A stretch of DNA of 64,000 bases from Opisthocomus hoazin (lineage: Eukaryota > Chordata > Aves > Opisthocomiformes > Opisthocomidae), in assembly GCF_030867145.1 (NCBI RefSeq), contig NC_134454.1:70290308-70354307 (forward strand). Reading direction: 5' to 3'. Positions 40,101 through 52,924 of this stretch are shown in pieces (the first letter of the stretch is position 1; every line of letters starts with the position of its first letter). The notes under the pieces were generated by a model, which saw only the letters and a list, made by a program, of their open reading frames with translations, was not told the DNA's origin and ran no database searches. The translations under genes and the position numbers were made by a program.

Positions 40101-43100
40101 ACTTTTGGCCTTGTTCCTCCAGTGAAGGTCAGACCCTTTTTTTTCTGATTGTCCTCCCCACTATCTTTGGGGAAAAAACACCACCAAGCAACATGTTCCA
40201 CCAGTCAAAGCTTCCGGCCTAGGTCTAAAATTACATTAGCCGTACAATTTCCACCTCAGAAAAATAAGCAGATTGCTAGGTTCCATACCACTCTGTCAGA
40301 CATGACATTATTTTTCAGTGGCTATAACCAAACTTATTTCTATTCCACAAGTCCTGCTGTAGCTTCATGGTGTTGCCATTCCTCTTCCTGAGAATCACAA
40401 CAAAAGAATTGGATCAAGTCCTCTTCAACAACCCAAAGCTTCTCTGTCAAGCTTATCACAGGCAGAGGGGTCAACTATCCCCATTTCAAACTTCTTCCAG
40501 TGATCACAAGATTTTCCTGAACTGCTGAAGCCCAGTTACAGCTCTACAGACCCTGGCTGAATTTTGCAAGACCTGAGTCTCAGATTTTAGCAACCTACTG
40601 GGCACAATGCTAGAGAATGAGGATAGCCCTGCTGCCATATGCATCATTCATTGCTGGGTGCAGCCAGTGCCATCAAGTATCAAGTGGACTTGCTTTTGCC
40701 TATGTTGTACATATTGGGTTGGTTGCAATAGTGGCTGCTTGGATCAGTGAACTTTTGCCCCTTTGTCACAAGGATCACAAACACCTACTTACTCTAGGGA
40801 AAAAGCAATATCCTCCAATCTCCCTCAAAAGAAAGTAATTAATTACAAAGCCTGTTTTTTGCTGCCACTGAGCAGCTCATGTTTGGCAAGTTATAAAGCT
40901 GGGAAATGCTGTAACCCTCACTAAATCATTTCCAGCAGTTACGTCATCTATTTTTTCCTTGCTGCTGTCTACCTGGCCTGTATCCTCCCTTCTTCTTCAG
41001 GGGACTTTACCATGACTTCATGACCTACAAGACTGTGGCTTCAACACAAAAGTCTGCTACTGTTATGGCCGCCCAGGCCAAAGGACAAGTCTTCTCCACT
41101 CATGGGGGAAAGAAAAAAAAAAAAGTGACTCTTCTTACTGCTAAAGAATGTCAGAAGATGGAGATCCATCTTGAGTGTAAGGACACTGAACACCCATATT
41201 TGTAAGTTCAAGTTCAGGCCAGTGATACAAGCTCAGATAACATCATCACTTCAGCAAGAGGTTTGGATATGTCACCGAACCTCCCACACAAATAGTTCCA
41301 TATAGTGATTCAGCCATCTGACAGAAAATGTCTTTGACTTGATACAGGTCAGAATATTGCCATTAAAGGGTCTTGTTGTTCAACTTCTCCATGACTTTAA
41401 AAATCTTTCCCAAAATCCCTGTTCTGATGGTGACCCATCTCCAACAAAACCACATCTATCCAGGACGGAGGAATCTTTTCACAGCCCAGATGCACCTATG
41501 GGATGCTTCACGTCCTTATACTGAGATAACAATACATTCCAGAAAGATCTTTCTTCATTGACTGCAGACTTTGTCACAACTTGGTATAAAACTGCTGAAA
41601 TGATCCATAAAGTGTGGTACAAGTTTGTTCCTAGGCAATCTCTAACAGCATCTCTAAAAATATCTCTGCTCCCACCGTCAAGCAGCTACCCAGAAACCTC
41701 TGCCCATCCCTGAATGTTTTTCAAGTGTTACTGCCCATCGCCATATTCCCAGGCTATCCCCCTCTTCCTGGGGTTAAAAAAACAGAGGGTGTGAAGGCAT
41801 GCTCCACCTACCTATATTCTTTCTAGCTGTGGATCATGTGAGCTTGGAAATGTCCTATACAGCCCTGATCTTAGCACTGTGTTGGAACACAAATTGCAAT
41901 GTAAGTGAACAGACAGATAAATCATCTCAAAGACCTTCCAATTCCTGAAAATTAACTTCCTTTTATTCTTGCCTTATAGATTTGTGAATTCAATAGACTA
42001 ACTTTTCATATATTATAGATACGTAATGCTCAGTGCAACGTGCAGATTAAAATGCTGGTTTGCAGGAACATTTCTAAAATGTGGCCAGAATTTTGAAGTT
42101 CTCTGGGTATTTGAAACTTTAAATTACTGGTGCTTATATTACCTATATAACAGTACTATACTCCATATACAGTACAGTATACAGCAGTATAATGCGTATC
42201 GGTGGGGAAGAACTTAAGGCCATAAATCAAAATAAAGAGTCCTTCAGTAAACCATCCACGTGCGGGAAAGGCACTTCACAACATGCTCAACGCGTTTAAT
42301 TGTTTTCGTTACCTAGGATCCCAAATGTCCTGATTCTATCAAATGGCAGTTGTAATGCTATCAACTTGTTTTTACCTGCTTGCACTAGAAAATGTCTAAT
42401 GATATGGTAAGAACAGTCAGATTTTTCATGTGTTACTGAAAGAACAGTCTCTGTATTTTAAAAGGCCACAGTCCAGGCAATTTATTTATACTCCAGGCTA
42501 CAAGACCCCGTGCCAGGATGTAAGCATTTACAGCTCCCATGGACCATGTTGTTTACACCAGCAGAGGTTTTGGCCCAGCATTTGTGACCACAGTCGAGTT
42601 TCACCTTCACCAACAAGACTCAAAACAAAGCACTAATTACTAGAGAAGATGCTGACACAGAACTAGAAATCACTGCAACACGAACAATCCTCCTGTCAGA
42701 TTAAAACCCCAAGTTTCATAAGCATAAGAACAAAACTCAGCCCACTGAGTGATGTAGTGTAATTGACCAAAATATTCCATCCTGCCTGTGAAAGAAGAAA
42801 AAGGTTAATACAAACCGCATTTGGGGTAGATGGTGATCATTTAGAAAAATATGTAGCTTACCACCTGTAATTCCACTTACTTCCATTTGCAACATGGATG
42901 TCAAATTATTTCCTCTGAGTAGCATAGGGCAAGACAAACAGCAGCGCTGACTGAAAATTACTGGACTAACAACATCAACAAGATAACTAAGTGATCAACT
43001 GGGGCTATTACAACTGTCTTCAGGTCACCCGCAGGGACAGTGGCCATCCCACCATCCATGTCACCATTGCAGTTAGGGCTGGTGGAAAATACAAAACTGA

Positions 43101-43730
43101 CTTAGGCCTGCTGACTATAGCAAAATGGGACTCTGTCTGTACATAAGGCTATTTCTTTATACTTTTGAGGTATGTTTCCATGCATCTAGAGTTTGCAAAG
43201 GTTCTGAAGGGAAGATATATAGGCAATGACGTTGTCATCACTTTCCAAACCTACAATAATATTCAGGAAAGCAAATCATCTTGGAAGAAGAGCTCATGCC
43301 AATACAGAACGCAGCAACTAAATTGTTACTATATTAATGATATTTTGTCCCAATACAGAATAATCAAGTACAAATGCAAACAAATTGGTTTGTTCTTCTG
43401 TGCAGCTTCAACTATGTGGAAACAGTTTTACACTGAGTCTATAAATAGCCCGTGAAATACAAGAGCTCTTGCCTATTCGAAGAGTTACAATACATGTCAC
43501 ATGTAAGTGAGACCTGAGACAGGATTTGATTTGAAGGGGGGGAGAGTGTTGTTCTACTAGTTCTGGCAATAAACCAGAAATCGCTTCAGGCTATCGGGTT
43601 TCGGAATGAGAATGTCACAAGAGTCTTTCTGTTGGCTGGGGGAAGGACAGAGTTGAGTGTCGACTTCTGGAATGTCTGTTTTGCACCAGAACTCTAATGA
43701 TCTTACAAGACACAGAAGATATGCTAAAAC
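22149..43730. other. intergenic, ANKRD55 to IL6ST, main part (21.6 kb)
   Basis: I find no supported gene, RNA gene or long repeat on either strand. Reading frames are all short (under about 130 codons), without domain signatures, conserved splice context or codon bias. The sequence is A+T-rich with scattered homopolymer runs. It separates the 3' end of ANKRD55 from the IL6ST promoter, so distal control elements could lie here, but none can be read from one sequence alone. Confidence 0.5.
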
Positions 43731-43758
43731 GGGGGGGGGGGGGGGGGACACACACACA
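43731..43758. repeat. poly-G run followed by (CA)n
   Basis: Seventeen consecutive G residues (43731-43747) are followed directly by ACACACACACA. This is a simple-sequence tract about 1.8 kb upstream of the IL6ST promoter. The true G count may differ from the assembly, because such runs are error-prone. Confidence 0.9.
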
Positions 43759-44989
43759 TTATTTTTACAGTCCCTCTATTTAGAACCTGCTTCCACTTAA
43801 TTTTTTGTTGCAAAACATCGATTTTTTTCAGGGTACTGAAGCAGGGATATCTGCACAGACTGAAAATCTACTAATTACACATGATTCTCAAACTGTAACG
43901 CTACATCAACATAAACACAAACACACCAACCGCAATCTGAAGAGAAAGCAAAAGTGACAAATCGTAATTTGCTGAAGTACTTTTTTTCATAATGAAAAAA
44001 GATGAAACTTATTCCGCAGGTGTCAGTTGTCCTGATACACTAACACAGGTTTGAACACCAAAAATCCCTGTAAGAGACGATGGAAAGGACTGGATCTATT
44101 AAGTGTAGAGACCACCAATGGGAGAAACAGCAACACTACAAATATCCAAGGTTGCTAAAAAGAGCATCAGGTGTGAGTAGGGACACAAAGTAATAAATCT
44201 AATCTGCAGGTTAGATAAATACCTACCAGATATTTAAGTATAGTTGATTTTGTCTTGAGGAAAGCAGAGGAACTGGATTAGCTCTGAAGTGCCCATCCAG
44301 CTTTACTCTGTTATGTATAAAATACACAACATTCTCAGGGTTGGTAACAACAATATTTTTGTTGGGGTTATTAAGCCATCTCAGAAAGTAAACCAAACAT
44401 AATCAGAGCCTAGTACTAAACGCACCACCTTTTTCCAAAGTTCTTAATCTTTTCCCATTAGCAGTTCATGCCAGCCAGAGTTTGACACAGGATATTGGAC
44501 TAGATGCCCTGTTTGCCTAGTCATTCTGCCTATTGCTTTAAAGATGACTCCTAAAAACATAATGTAGTTCATATCCCACTCGAGCCCAAAGATAAGAAGT
44601 AAACAGGCAAAAGTCTGAAGCGTATAGCAGGAAGCAACTTGGGCATGCCTCAGCGATGTCTGGTACTTTCCTAACTAGAAACAGCCTACTTTGACACTCT
44701 TAACACAGCATCGGTCTGTTGATGTGGCACTGAAATGTCTCCCTTCTCACTCGTGAACTGGAAAAAATTAATCTGGAATTAACAGGACATCTTAGAGCAC
44801 ATGATTGCGTCCTATTTCCATAAGTAATTTTTCACGGTTACTGAATGAAGAAATGTACAAGGATAAGCACCGAGGCAACCCAGAGCCCTCTCTGGACCCC
44901 GCTCACACGACCCATCTATATTAAGGACCATTTCCTAGCAACCCAGCCTTCCACAAACACCTCTTCTAGGAGCTGCTCTCGACAACGGC
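43759..44989. other. intergenic flank of the IL6ST CpG island
   Basis: This is A+T-rich sequence without a supported gene. A short GGACTAGATGCCC motif near 44500 recalls the CR1 3' end but is too short to call. Base composition rises sharply in G+C from about 44990. Confidence 0.5.
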
Positions 44990-45523
44990 GTTTTGCTAAC
45001 ACGGCTGCTGCCGACAGCAGCGCTCTCCAGCCGCTCCTGCTCCCAGGGGAGCCTTGCGAAACGCTGGGAAGGCCGCTCTCTCCTCAGGGACACCACCACC
45101 ACCCCCCCCCACCCCCCTGCCGGCAGCGCAGGCCCGGCCGGCTAAGGCCCGGGAGAAGCTTCCAGAGGCCTGTCCGGCGGCTGCCCGGCTCGCCCCTGCT
45201 GCTGGGGTCCCGCGGCTGCCGCCCACCGCGCCGGTGAGAGCCGCAGCGGGCGGCGCAGGCGGCTGCGCTGCCGCCCCCCTCCCCTGGCAGCGGGGCTCCG
45301 CGGCCCCTCGTCTGTTCTTACACACCCCGAAACGCACCCTGAGGGGAGAACCCTGCGGGGAACGTTACCCTGCCCCGGGGAGGGGGGGCCGGCACCACCG
45401 GGCAGATGGCGGTGTGGGGTGAAGCGGGGGGAGCCGCCTCCCCTCACGGACCGCCGCCGCCCTTCCCGCCCCCGCCGGCAGCGCGCGCCCCTCGCACCCG
45501 GGATCCTGGCACCGGCCGGCGCG

Positions 45524-45532
45524 TTACGGGAA
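45524..45532. promoter_or_regulatory. STAT-like site TTACGGGAA
   Basis: TTACGGGAA fits the loose STAT core TT-N5-AA with one perfect GAA half. It lies about 25 bp upstream of the CRE. Established knowledge: transcription of human gp130 is raised by STAT-activating cytokines through a promoter element. Whether this is the homologous site is inference. Confidence 0.45.
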
Positions 45533-45556
45533 GCTCCGCCCCCCGCCCCCTTTCGG

Positions 45557-45564
45557 TGACGTCA
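45557..45564. promoter_or_regulatory. full palindromic CRE (TGACGTCA)
   Basis: This is the perfect 8-bp cAMP response element, bound by CREB/ATF family factors. It lies 7 bp after a GC box (CCCCGCCCCC, 45541-45550), within 200 bp upstream of the first-exon donor. Full palindromic CREs close to start sites in CpG islands are usually functional. Confidence 0.65.
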
Positions 45565-45576
45565 CGCCCACCGGAC

Positions 45577-45590
45577 GCCAATGGCGGCGC
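45577..45590 (+). promoter_or_regulatory. CCAAT box overlapping a YY1-type ATGGCGGC motif
   Basis: The sequence GCCAATGGCGGCG contains CCAAT (45578-45582), the NF-Y core, overlapping AATGGCGGC, the YY1 core. YY1 motifs are commonly found at or just after transcription starts. The true start of the IL6ST transcript may therefore lie close to here or within the following 100 bp. Confidence 0.5.
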
Positions 45591-45639
45591 GAGTCGAGGA
45601 GGGAAGGGTGCCGGGGGGGGTGGGCCGGAGAGCGTGACC

Positions 45640-45737
45640 GGGCGTGGGGCCGCGCGTGCGGGACGGCGGCGCGATGGCGCGGCGCGGCGGAGCCGCTATT
45701 TAGAGGCCGGCGGCGGGGCGCCGGGAGGCGGCGGCAG
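45640..45737 (+). other. IL6ST: IL6ST exon 1, non-coding (5' border uncertain)
   Basis: A consensus donor GGCGGCAG|GTAAGG at 45737/45738 lies 170-180 bp downstream of the CRE and CCAAT box. In human, the first exon of IL6ST is non-coding and the start codon is in exon 2 after a long intron. The same layout fits here, because the coding exon at 52920 begins with only five bases of leader before its ATG. The start of transcription is not visible. A TATA-like CTATTTAG at about 45696 is too close to the donor to define it. The left border is only a guess. Confidence 0.6.
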
Positions 45738-48700
45738 GTAAGGGCTCGGGGGCTGCCGGCCGCAGGCGGCTTTCCCTTCTCTTCGCCTTCCGTCCCTCCC
45801 TCCCCGCCGCCTGCGTGAGCGCCTCTCCCCGAGGGGCGTCCGCCGGCCGCGGGGCCGCCTTGGCCCGCTCTGCTCCTGCGGGCCGTAGCCGGGCTCGGCA
45901 GGCCGCGGCGGGCGGCGACGCCGAGGCGGGTGGGCGCTCAGCCAGGGCTGCCTGGGAGACGGGGCGGGGGGGGAGGGAGGACGGCACCGCGCCCCGCTCG
46001 CTTCCCGAGCCGATCCCTCGCCTTCCACACGGCGGCGGCGACGGCGGGGGTGTCCGGCCGCAGCCTGCCCCGCCCGCGGCCGTGAGCCGGGCTGCGAGGG
46101 GCCGCGGGTGCGGCCTCCCCTCGGCGGGCGCTGGCGCTTGAAATGCAGTATGGCTTCGCCCGCTGCCGGGGCGCCCGGGGCCTCCTCGGTGCGGGGGCCT
46201 GGCGGCCGCCGGGTCCCTCTTCTCGCCGGTGCGCGCAGTACCGGCCGCGGCAGTGCCCCAGCCGCAGCCCCTTCCCCCGCTCCCCGCCCGGCGCGGCTGG
46301 CGGAGGGCGGGCCCGGGGGTTGTCCGGGTGTTCCCCCGGTGCGGTGGTCGTTGAGGCCGACAGCCTTAACTAAGGAAGGTGCTGCGACCCTCGCTGGGCT
46401 CGCGTCCTTCGGGCTTCTCCAGCAGCGCTCCGACAGGCTTGGCCGTGTGGTCTGCAGGCGTTCTCTGCTTGGAAAGCCTCGCGTTTCGTCGCCTTCCCCG
46501 CGAGTGGGCTCTCCTTCTTGCCTGTGGGCCAGAAGGCAGAAGACTGCTGGCCTTCAAATGAAGGCACGCTTTGTTTGCCGCCGGAGGGATCCCCGGAGGG
46601 AGCCGGGGAGGAGCGGGCCCGGTGGGCAGCCCGGGGTCGTCTGCGGCCTCCCGGCGTGCTGCCGAGCTCCGGCCGCCCCGGCAGCGGGTCCCTGGCCCTC
46701 TGCCGAAAGAAGAGCGCTGCCATTAATTTCGCCCCGCAGATGATGAAACTGGCACAAAGGAGAGCGGTCTGCCAAGTCTGCTGACAGCGTGGAGGGGAAT
46801 AGATCCCAGTCTCGGTTTTCAGCCTGTTTGTAGGCTGACTAGGTGATGGCCAGCTGGTGGCTGCTTGTTACTGCTGAGGCGTTGCTGAAGAAGCCCGTCG
46901 ATAAATTAGGTGGGTTTGTAGTTTTGTTATTAGTGATCTGTCCTGTTGCTGAGAAGGTGGGGTTGGAAAAAAGGGGGAAGTCCCCAGCCAGAAGAGGTCA
47001 GATACTGTTTGGAGTCACGGGCTTTTCTTTCACACTCTTTTCCCTTATAGAACATAAAACTTATACTTCACCTCCTAAATACTGTTACTTCTGGAGGAAC
47101 AATGAGTATGTAAAAGGTGTCCGTTGAAAACTTATGACTTCTGAACTTAACAAACTTTTAATCTGTATGTTGGTGTACTGCAGTAGGAAAGTAGGGGAGG
47201 ATGTTGAAAATTTGAGATTACTTTCTAGAAGTAAGGCATAAAAAAAAATATTTGGATCTTGTTTACTTGTCTGGAAGTGTGATCTCTTCAAGTAAAGCCT
47301 ATGTGTACATTTGGGGCAGGGAGAGATAAAGATAACACGCACATCTAGAAGTCTGTATGCAAAATGGAGATACACTGTCTCCTTGCATGTTGCTTCTCTG
47401 GAGGACTAGCACAGTTTTGTGAAAATAAACAAACCTCTTGGCTCCTTTTTTTAGAGTGATTCTTACATTAGCATGAAGTGTCTAAACTGGAGAACCAGTA
47501 CTGGTGATTGTCAGTCTTGAAGGTTTGACCTCAGGATTAGAGCGTGGAATGCTAAGACACTGTTTTGTATAAATTCATTTGCTGCTTAGACTAAAGCTAC
47601 TTGATAGCTGCCAAAAAAAATCTGAAGTTTGTCAGAGAAAGTGGTCTGCAGTTTAAGAAGGTACAGGAAGAAGAATTTAATTCTTGCAAGCAAATATTTG
47701 GTGCCTCTGGGTAGTTTCAGTCGTTTTAATCTGCCCTTTTGCTTGTTTTTTTTATTCTGAGTGTTGTACTAACACCCCAGAGAAGTCTGCTAGAGGCAAA
47801 GGAATGGGTAGTGTGGGGAAAGGACTCACCTATTTGGTGAAAGGGATAGAGATACCATTTGTGTGTAGGTATGTTAAATATGAAAATGAGTTTCAGAATA
47901 TTCTGGGAGTATAATATTATGTAAGATTTTTCAAGTGATTCTCTTGGAGGTGTTTGGGGTTTTTTGAGTCTCATAAATATTTCCAAGAAGGAAGTAAGCT
48001 TGGCAGAAGGAAGGAAGCTTGCAGATTAAATACTCCTAATTAGAAAGCAGTTATAGCTTGAGTAATCAAAATTCCTTGAGGATAGTTGCTGCCTTTAGAT
48101 AGACTTTAAGTACTGCCTGACTTGTTACAAAACCTCAAGCAGCAGCTGCTGTGTGTGGTATTGACTTTTATGTATGGTTTCCTTACTCTGTCTGCCTGAG
48201 CTGTATGGATTTTTAGTGAGAGATTAGCACTTGAAGCTGTAAGTTTAGATCTTAATTTTTTTGAGGAATTTCTGGAAATCGTTCGCCAGGAACCTTTGGG
48301 CTTTCATGATTGATGTGATGATGAACCACAGTAGATCTAACACCTTCCTGTGGTGGTCTTAGTGCCATCTATACTTCCTGACTTGCAAGCTGGCTCTGCT
48401 GGCAAGAACATGTTATTTTCGCTGTAGTCTCTTAAACTGAAATGGTCGTTTGTAGGCCACTTGGACAGTAATTTTCACCTCTCCGAAATGGAGAGGTGAT
48501 AACTCATCATATGGCATATACCTGTATTCATTTTGGGGTAGTACTCATGATTTGTGGAAGAAGATTAGTTTGTAAGACTTCTCTCTGTTGCTTAGAATAA
48601 GCGATGATAGCTGTTTTGCATGAATGTACGACATTATCTCAAAAAATGATTTTCACATGTTAGTCATAACTCAGTGCTGTTGCTACTTTGTGCATATAAA

Positions 48701-51700
48701 GCTTGACTTCAGGGTCATTATTAGCTTTTCTTAGGATGTTACCTGAAGCATCAGTTTAAGGTTCAGGTGTAAAGGCTTAGTGCTTTCCTTTCAAAATGGT
48801 AGCAAGATGTGAAGAATAATAGAAGCCCATGTGATGTGGAGATTAAGTGGGGTGATCTTGTGGCATATGAGTTTCAGGTGTCTGTCTTTACTGAAATCGT
48901 CACAGCATTTTAGCAGTTTCTTTCTGTCTTTAAGGTAAGTTAGGTTCTGCAAGTTGAGGACTGTCACCAGCAGCAGTTCTAAATTGACCATGTTGTTTTT
49001 ACTGTGTACTGTTTTGATGGACTTGGATCCTTTGCCACTTTGGCAGACTTAACTATGAAAATAACCTGACAAACTTCTAACATCATTTTCTTTCTCTGTC
49101 TCCCTTTCCTCTTGATTTAGTGATCCATAACGACTACATAGTACAGATAAAATGCTGGTTTAGCTTTTTTTTTTTTAAAAAAAAAGGCTTCTGAACTGAC
49201 TAGCTGCTTCAGTGTTAGTTCAGTGTCAGGTTGAAGTTTCACCTTAGATTTGTAATATGCTACAGCAGTCTGTAAAACAGGTGGCTTTGGGCTGTGCTGC
49301 ATGATCACTGAAACTATTGAGTTTTCTGTTGTCTAGACTTGCAACTTTGTCTGACTTAAAGCAGTTAGCAGCGAACAACTGATGTTTAGCATTTCTTCTG
49401 AATGGTGGCACTATATTTTAGAGTTTTGATGTGGCTTATATGCAGGGTTTCTCTGCCATCTGCACTTGAGCATCTTTAGATGCTCAGATTAGAAAACGCT
49501 GATTTCCATAGAAATAGCTTCCTTACTCTAATCTGAAGCATGGCTCCTTGTTTTGTTAGTTATAAGCCCCACTATTTTTTTTCTTTATGACTTTCATCTA
49601 GCCAAGATGGATGGAAGTGCTTTAATGTAACTCTGGTTCTTTCCCCTAGAACTAAATTTCAATTAAGAATCACTCTTTTAAAAGCCAGAGAGATTACTGT
49701 TTTTAAAAATAGCACACATTAGAAGTGATTGCAATAGCCCTTTTGTGGGATAGGAGGTATGTAGCTTCAGTCTTCTTCAAACTGCATTGATCAGCAGGGG
49801 AGAACAGGAAGAGGCATCAGGACAGCCTAAAAGCAGATATATGTAGTCACACTGTACTGTGTAGACACTATAGTCACAGCTGCTTGTTTCCTGTAACGGA
49901 GGTGGGTGTGTTTTCCACAACTTTCCATTGCAGGTTGTGGAGCATGAGTCTCAGTTCTCTTGCATTTCAGGAGCTGAGTGCGGTGGATTAAGTAAACTGT
50001 GGGAGGTTTCTTTGTTCCCTCAGAACAGATACTAAAATTCCCAAAGTGCGTAGTAGTAGAGATTTGAACTTCATCTTCCCATGTGTAGATTAACCTGCTC
50101 AGGACAACTGCAATGTTGTGTTCTGAGTCTGGAAGACAGTTGAATGTAGGAATAGCATTTATTTAAAAAGATGAAGTCATCTTATTTTCATTTCTTATAA
50201 AAAACATTGTACTTTAAATATATGATAGTTCTGTATTATTGTTTACTTCTGAGTTGGTTATTGCTGTAAGTGTTGGCTTTTATGTCCCTTCAGGTGCTTC
50301 ACAGTATTTTTTAGTAAACTGAGCCATACTTCATAAGACTTAATACGGTTGTAACACCAGCAGTTCCTGAATAGTTTTGTGGAAATATTTAACCTGAAAT
50401 AAATCATTAGCAAAAAGAAAACCAATAACTTTGTAATGATGTAATACTTAGCTTAGCTGACACTGCCATTATTCTAAAGTGGCACCAGTCGTGATACCAA
50501 ATGGGAGAGAAATGCTATACTGAACACTTCTAAAAAGTTTCCTTTTTGCCTGTTTACATCTGCTTCACTCTTTTTCCCTGCAGTGTGGAAGCCCCTGCTG
50601 CTGCTGTTCCACAGCTTTTGGGGATTAGCAGGGAAGTGGAGCTGCGGCTTCTTTCCAGCCAGCTTGTAGTTGTCCTAGGGGTTCTCATGAGTTTCAGATC
50701 TTCTGCAACTCAGATTGTTCAATTTAAATAGCTTTAAATGAATCTTGCTTAAAATAACAAATCTTCACGTCTATCTTAAATAGAGCACAACAAACTTTAG
50801 GTAGCAAGGAGTATTTCTGATAAATGGTAGAGTAAGTCAAGAAACTAAAATAGATTCCTATGTACTGGTTTTATTCAATGTCTAAAGACCTAAATCAAAA
50901 GAGAATACTCTTCTGAGTTTGGTTGTATTCACCATGTGACTTTATTAAAATTTGTGAAACCACCTGGGATTTTAAACCACAGAAAGTTGTGGGTGGGTAG
51001 AAAGCTTGTTTTTCAGATATTGGAAGACTTTACATCCATAATAAGCAAAAATCAATTGGTTTAGTTCTCTTACTGTATGCTTGTAATAAATATCTAAAGA
51101 TGTGTTGCACTTAAAACTATATGACAGTTTTCATATCCATCCCAGTGAGAGTACTTGAGTGTAATGCAGAAAAAATTAATAGCTTTTTAATTCTCAACTC
51201 AGACAACTAAAGTCTGACTATAAATAAGTCTTGTTATTTAGTTCAAACAAAAACAACCTCTAGTGGCAAATATAAATGCTTGTTAACATAATTGCCAAGT
51301 CTTCTAATCAGCAATATTTTCAGTATAAAATACCTGTATATTTGAAATTTTGCTGGGCTTTGAGTAATGAACTCGGAAGTAAAGATGCAGATAAAAATAC
51401 TGCTGAGTGGTTCTGATGGCTGTTGTTTCAGTCCTAACTGAAACACATCTGTATTGGTGAGCCCTATAAGGATTCGGCTGTAAAAGTTGGAGATTGGCTT
51501 TCATTTAGTTGTTGGTTTCTAATTCTTGTAGATATTTACTTTAGATTATACTGTTTACCTTGATCAGTGTTAAAAAAAAAAAGTCTTAGACTTGCTGATG
51601 CCTAGAGGAATGAGGTTCTAGCGTGATGTTGATACAGCAGTGCTTACATGTCTTGTCTAGTTTTATTGATCTATATGAAATGCCTAGTGTCTTTCTGTCA

Positions 51701-52919
51701 TTATTGTGAAGCAGGCTGCATGCAATTAAAGCAAGAGAACATTTCCTGTCACAAATTGCAGTTTCTTTTCCTTTTGATGATAGCAAGTGCAGCTTTTAAA
51801 TTTTCCTTTCTAGGAAATACTTTCCTTTAAACTTCTTAGTGAGTTGTGTTTTATACAGGTAAAGCTCTGAATACCAGTTTCTGAAGAAGTTTTGTCATGT
51901 CAGTGAAAATAAACCTTCAGAAGCAGGGTTGCTACAGGCACATTCATCTGAAATCTTAATAAACCTATAAATTCTATGTTTAGTTTCTAGCTATAAGAAC
52001 AACATGAAGTCTGCTTCTAGAAATCAGGTTGTGAACTAAGTGCCCTGTTTGAGCCGATCTACCTATTCCTGTAATGTAATTAAAAGTAATATCACTCATA
52101 TGCTTAGTAGAGAATGGTCACTTGCTTGTAGTAATTTAGAGGTGGTTTATGACTGCAAGCTGCAAAATCTATAAGAGACTTTGGCTGCATAACAGCTGGA
52201 GTGGAAGCTACTCTTTGAATGCTTCAGTTTCTCCAGACTGTTTTGTAGAATGCTCAAAATGAAGAACAAGTGAGTTCTGCAATGCAGACTTAAAGAACGT
52301 AGATGTTAGAAAAAACTTTCCAGCTTTTGAGGAATCACAAACTCCCTTGTAAGGTTTTGAAAAATTAGTTAGTGCTAAAGAGTTCTTGATATGGAAGCAT
52401 TGTGCTTTGTGGTTCTTAAATGTAGTTAAAGTCACTCTTGTGAATGAGACATGTGGTTTTGTGGCGTGTTCTGAATCGTGTGCAAAGCATGTTTGTATCA
52501 AGTGCCTTTGAAAGCTAGGTGAGTATGATAACCATAATTAAATTCATAGGGTTCTGTTTTTAAACCTGAGCCACAGTTTTATGCTATCATAACCGAACCT
52601 CCCACAGAAGTACCAGTGAAGTTTGTTTCCATATACAATACAAAAACTTTAAATCAATGCATTCAAGTTTGTAACTAAAGAGACTTTAAACTGCATCGGT
52701 TATTGTAAGTAGACATTGGATTTTATTATAGCAATGAGTGAAGTGGAAACAATATGCCCATTCTTTCTCTAGAGTGAGAGGATACTAACTCTTCCAGGAA
52801 AGTAAATGTGCATACCTGAGACATTGTCATAGATCAAATACAAATCTCAGTTTGACAGTGATCTAAAGTGAAGCGTAGTAGTTTAAATTAAAAAAAAAAA
52901 TAATCTTGCTCTCTTACAG
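45738..52919. other. IL6ST intron 1 (7.2 kb)
   Basis: The first about 1 kb is the downstream half of the CpG island. The rest is A+T- and T-rich intron sequence. I see no supported exon. One weak candidate is an acceptor-like CGCCCCGCAG at 46730-46739 followed by two ATG codons and a 14-codon frame. A palindromic T/A run lies at about 49165-49185. No young repeat element was recognised in this intron. Confidence 0.6.
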
Positions 52920-52924
52920 GAATT

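Larger units (their letters stand above)
44990..46780. promoter_or_regulatory. IL6ST: IL6ST CpG island promoter region
   Basis: About 1.8 kb is very rich in G+C and CpG, in sharp contrast to the A+T-rich flanks. Such islands mark promoters of broadly expressed vertebrate genes, and this one precedes the coding exons of IL6ST by 6-8 kb. A compact set of factor sites lies at 45524-45590 (STAT-like, GC box, CRE, CCAAT/YY1). It is followed by a probable first exon with a consensus donor at 45738. Long open frames on both strands here (Ala/Pro/Arg/Gly-rich) arise from the base composition and are not genes. A C-rich low-complexity run lies at 45091-45118. Confidence 0.88.

Noticed and set aside
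44486..44525. GGACTAGATGCCC motif as a CR1 end
   Set aside because: The similarity is limited to about a dozen bases, with no neighbouring CR1 sequence and no octamer tail.
44845..46784. Many overlapping Ala/Pro/Gly/Arg-rich open frames on both strands
   Set aside because: G+C-rich CpG-island sequence has few stop codons. The frames overlap on both strands and show no domain or consistent start.
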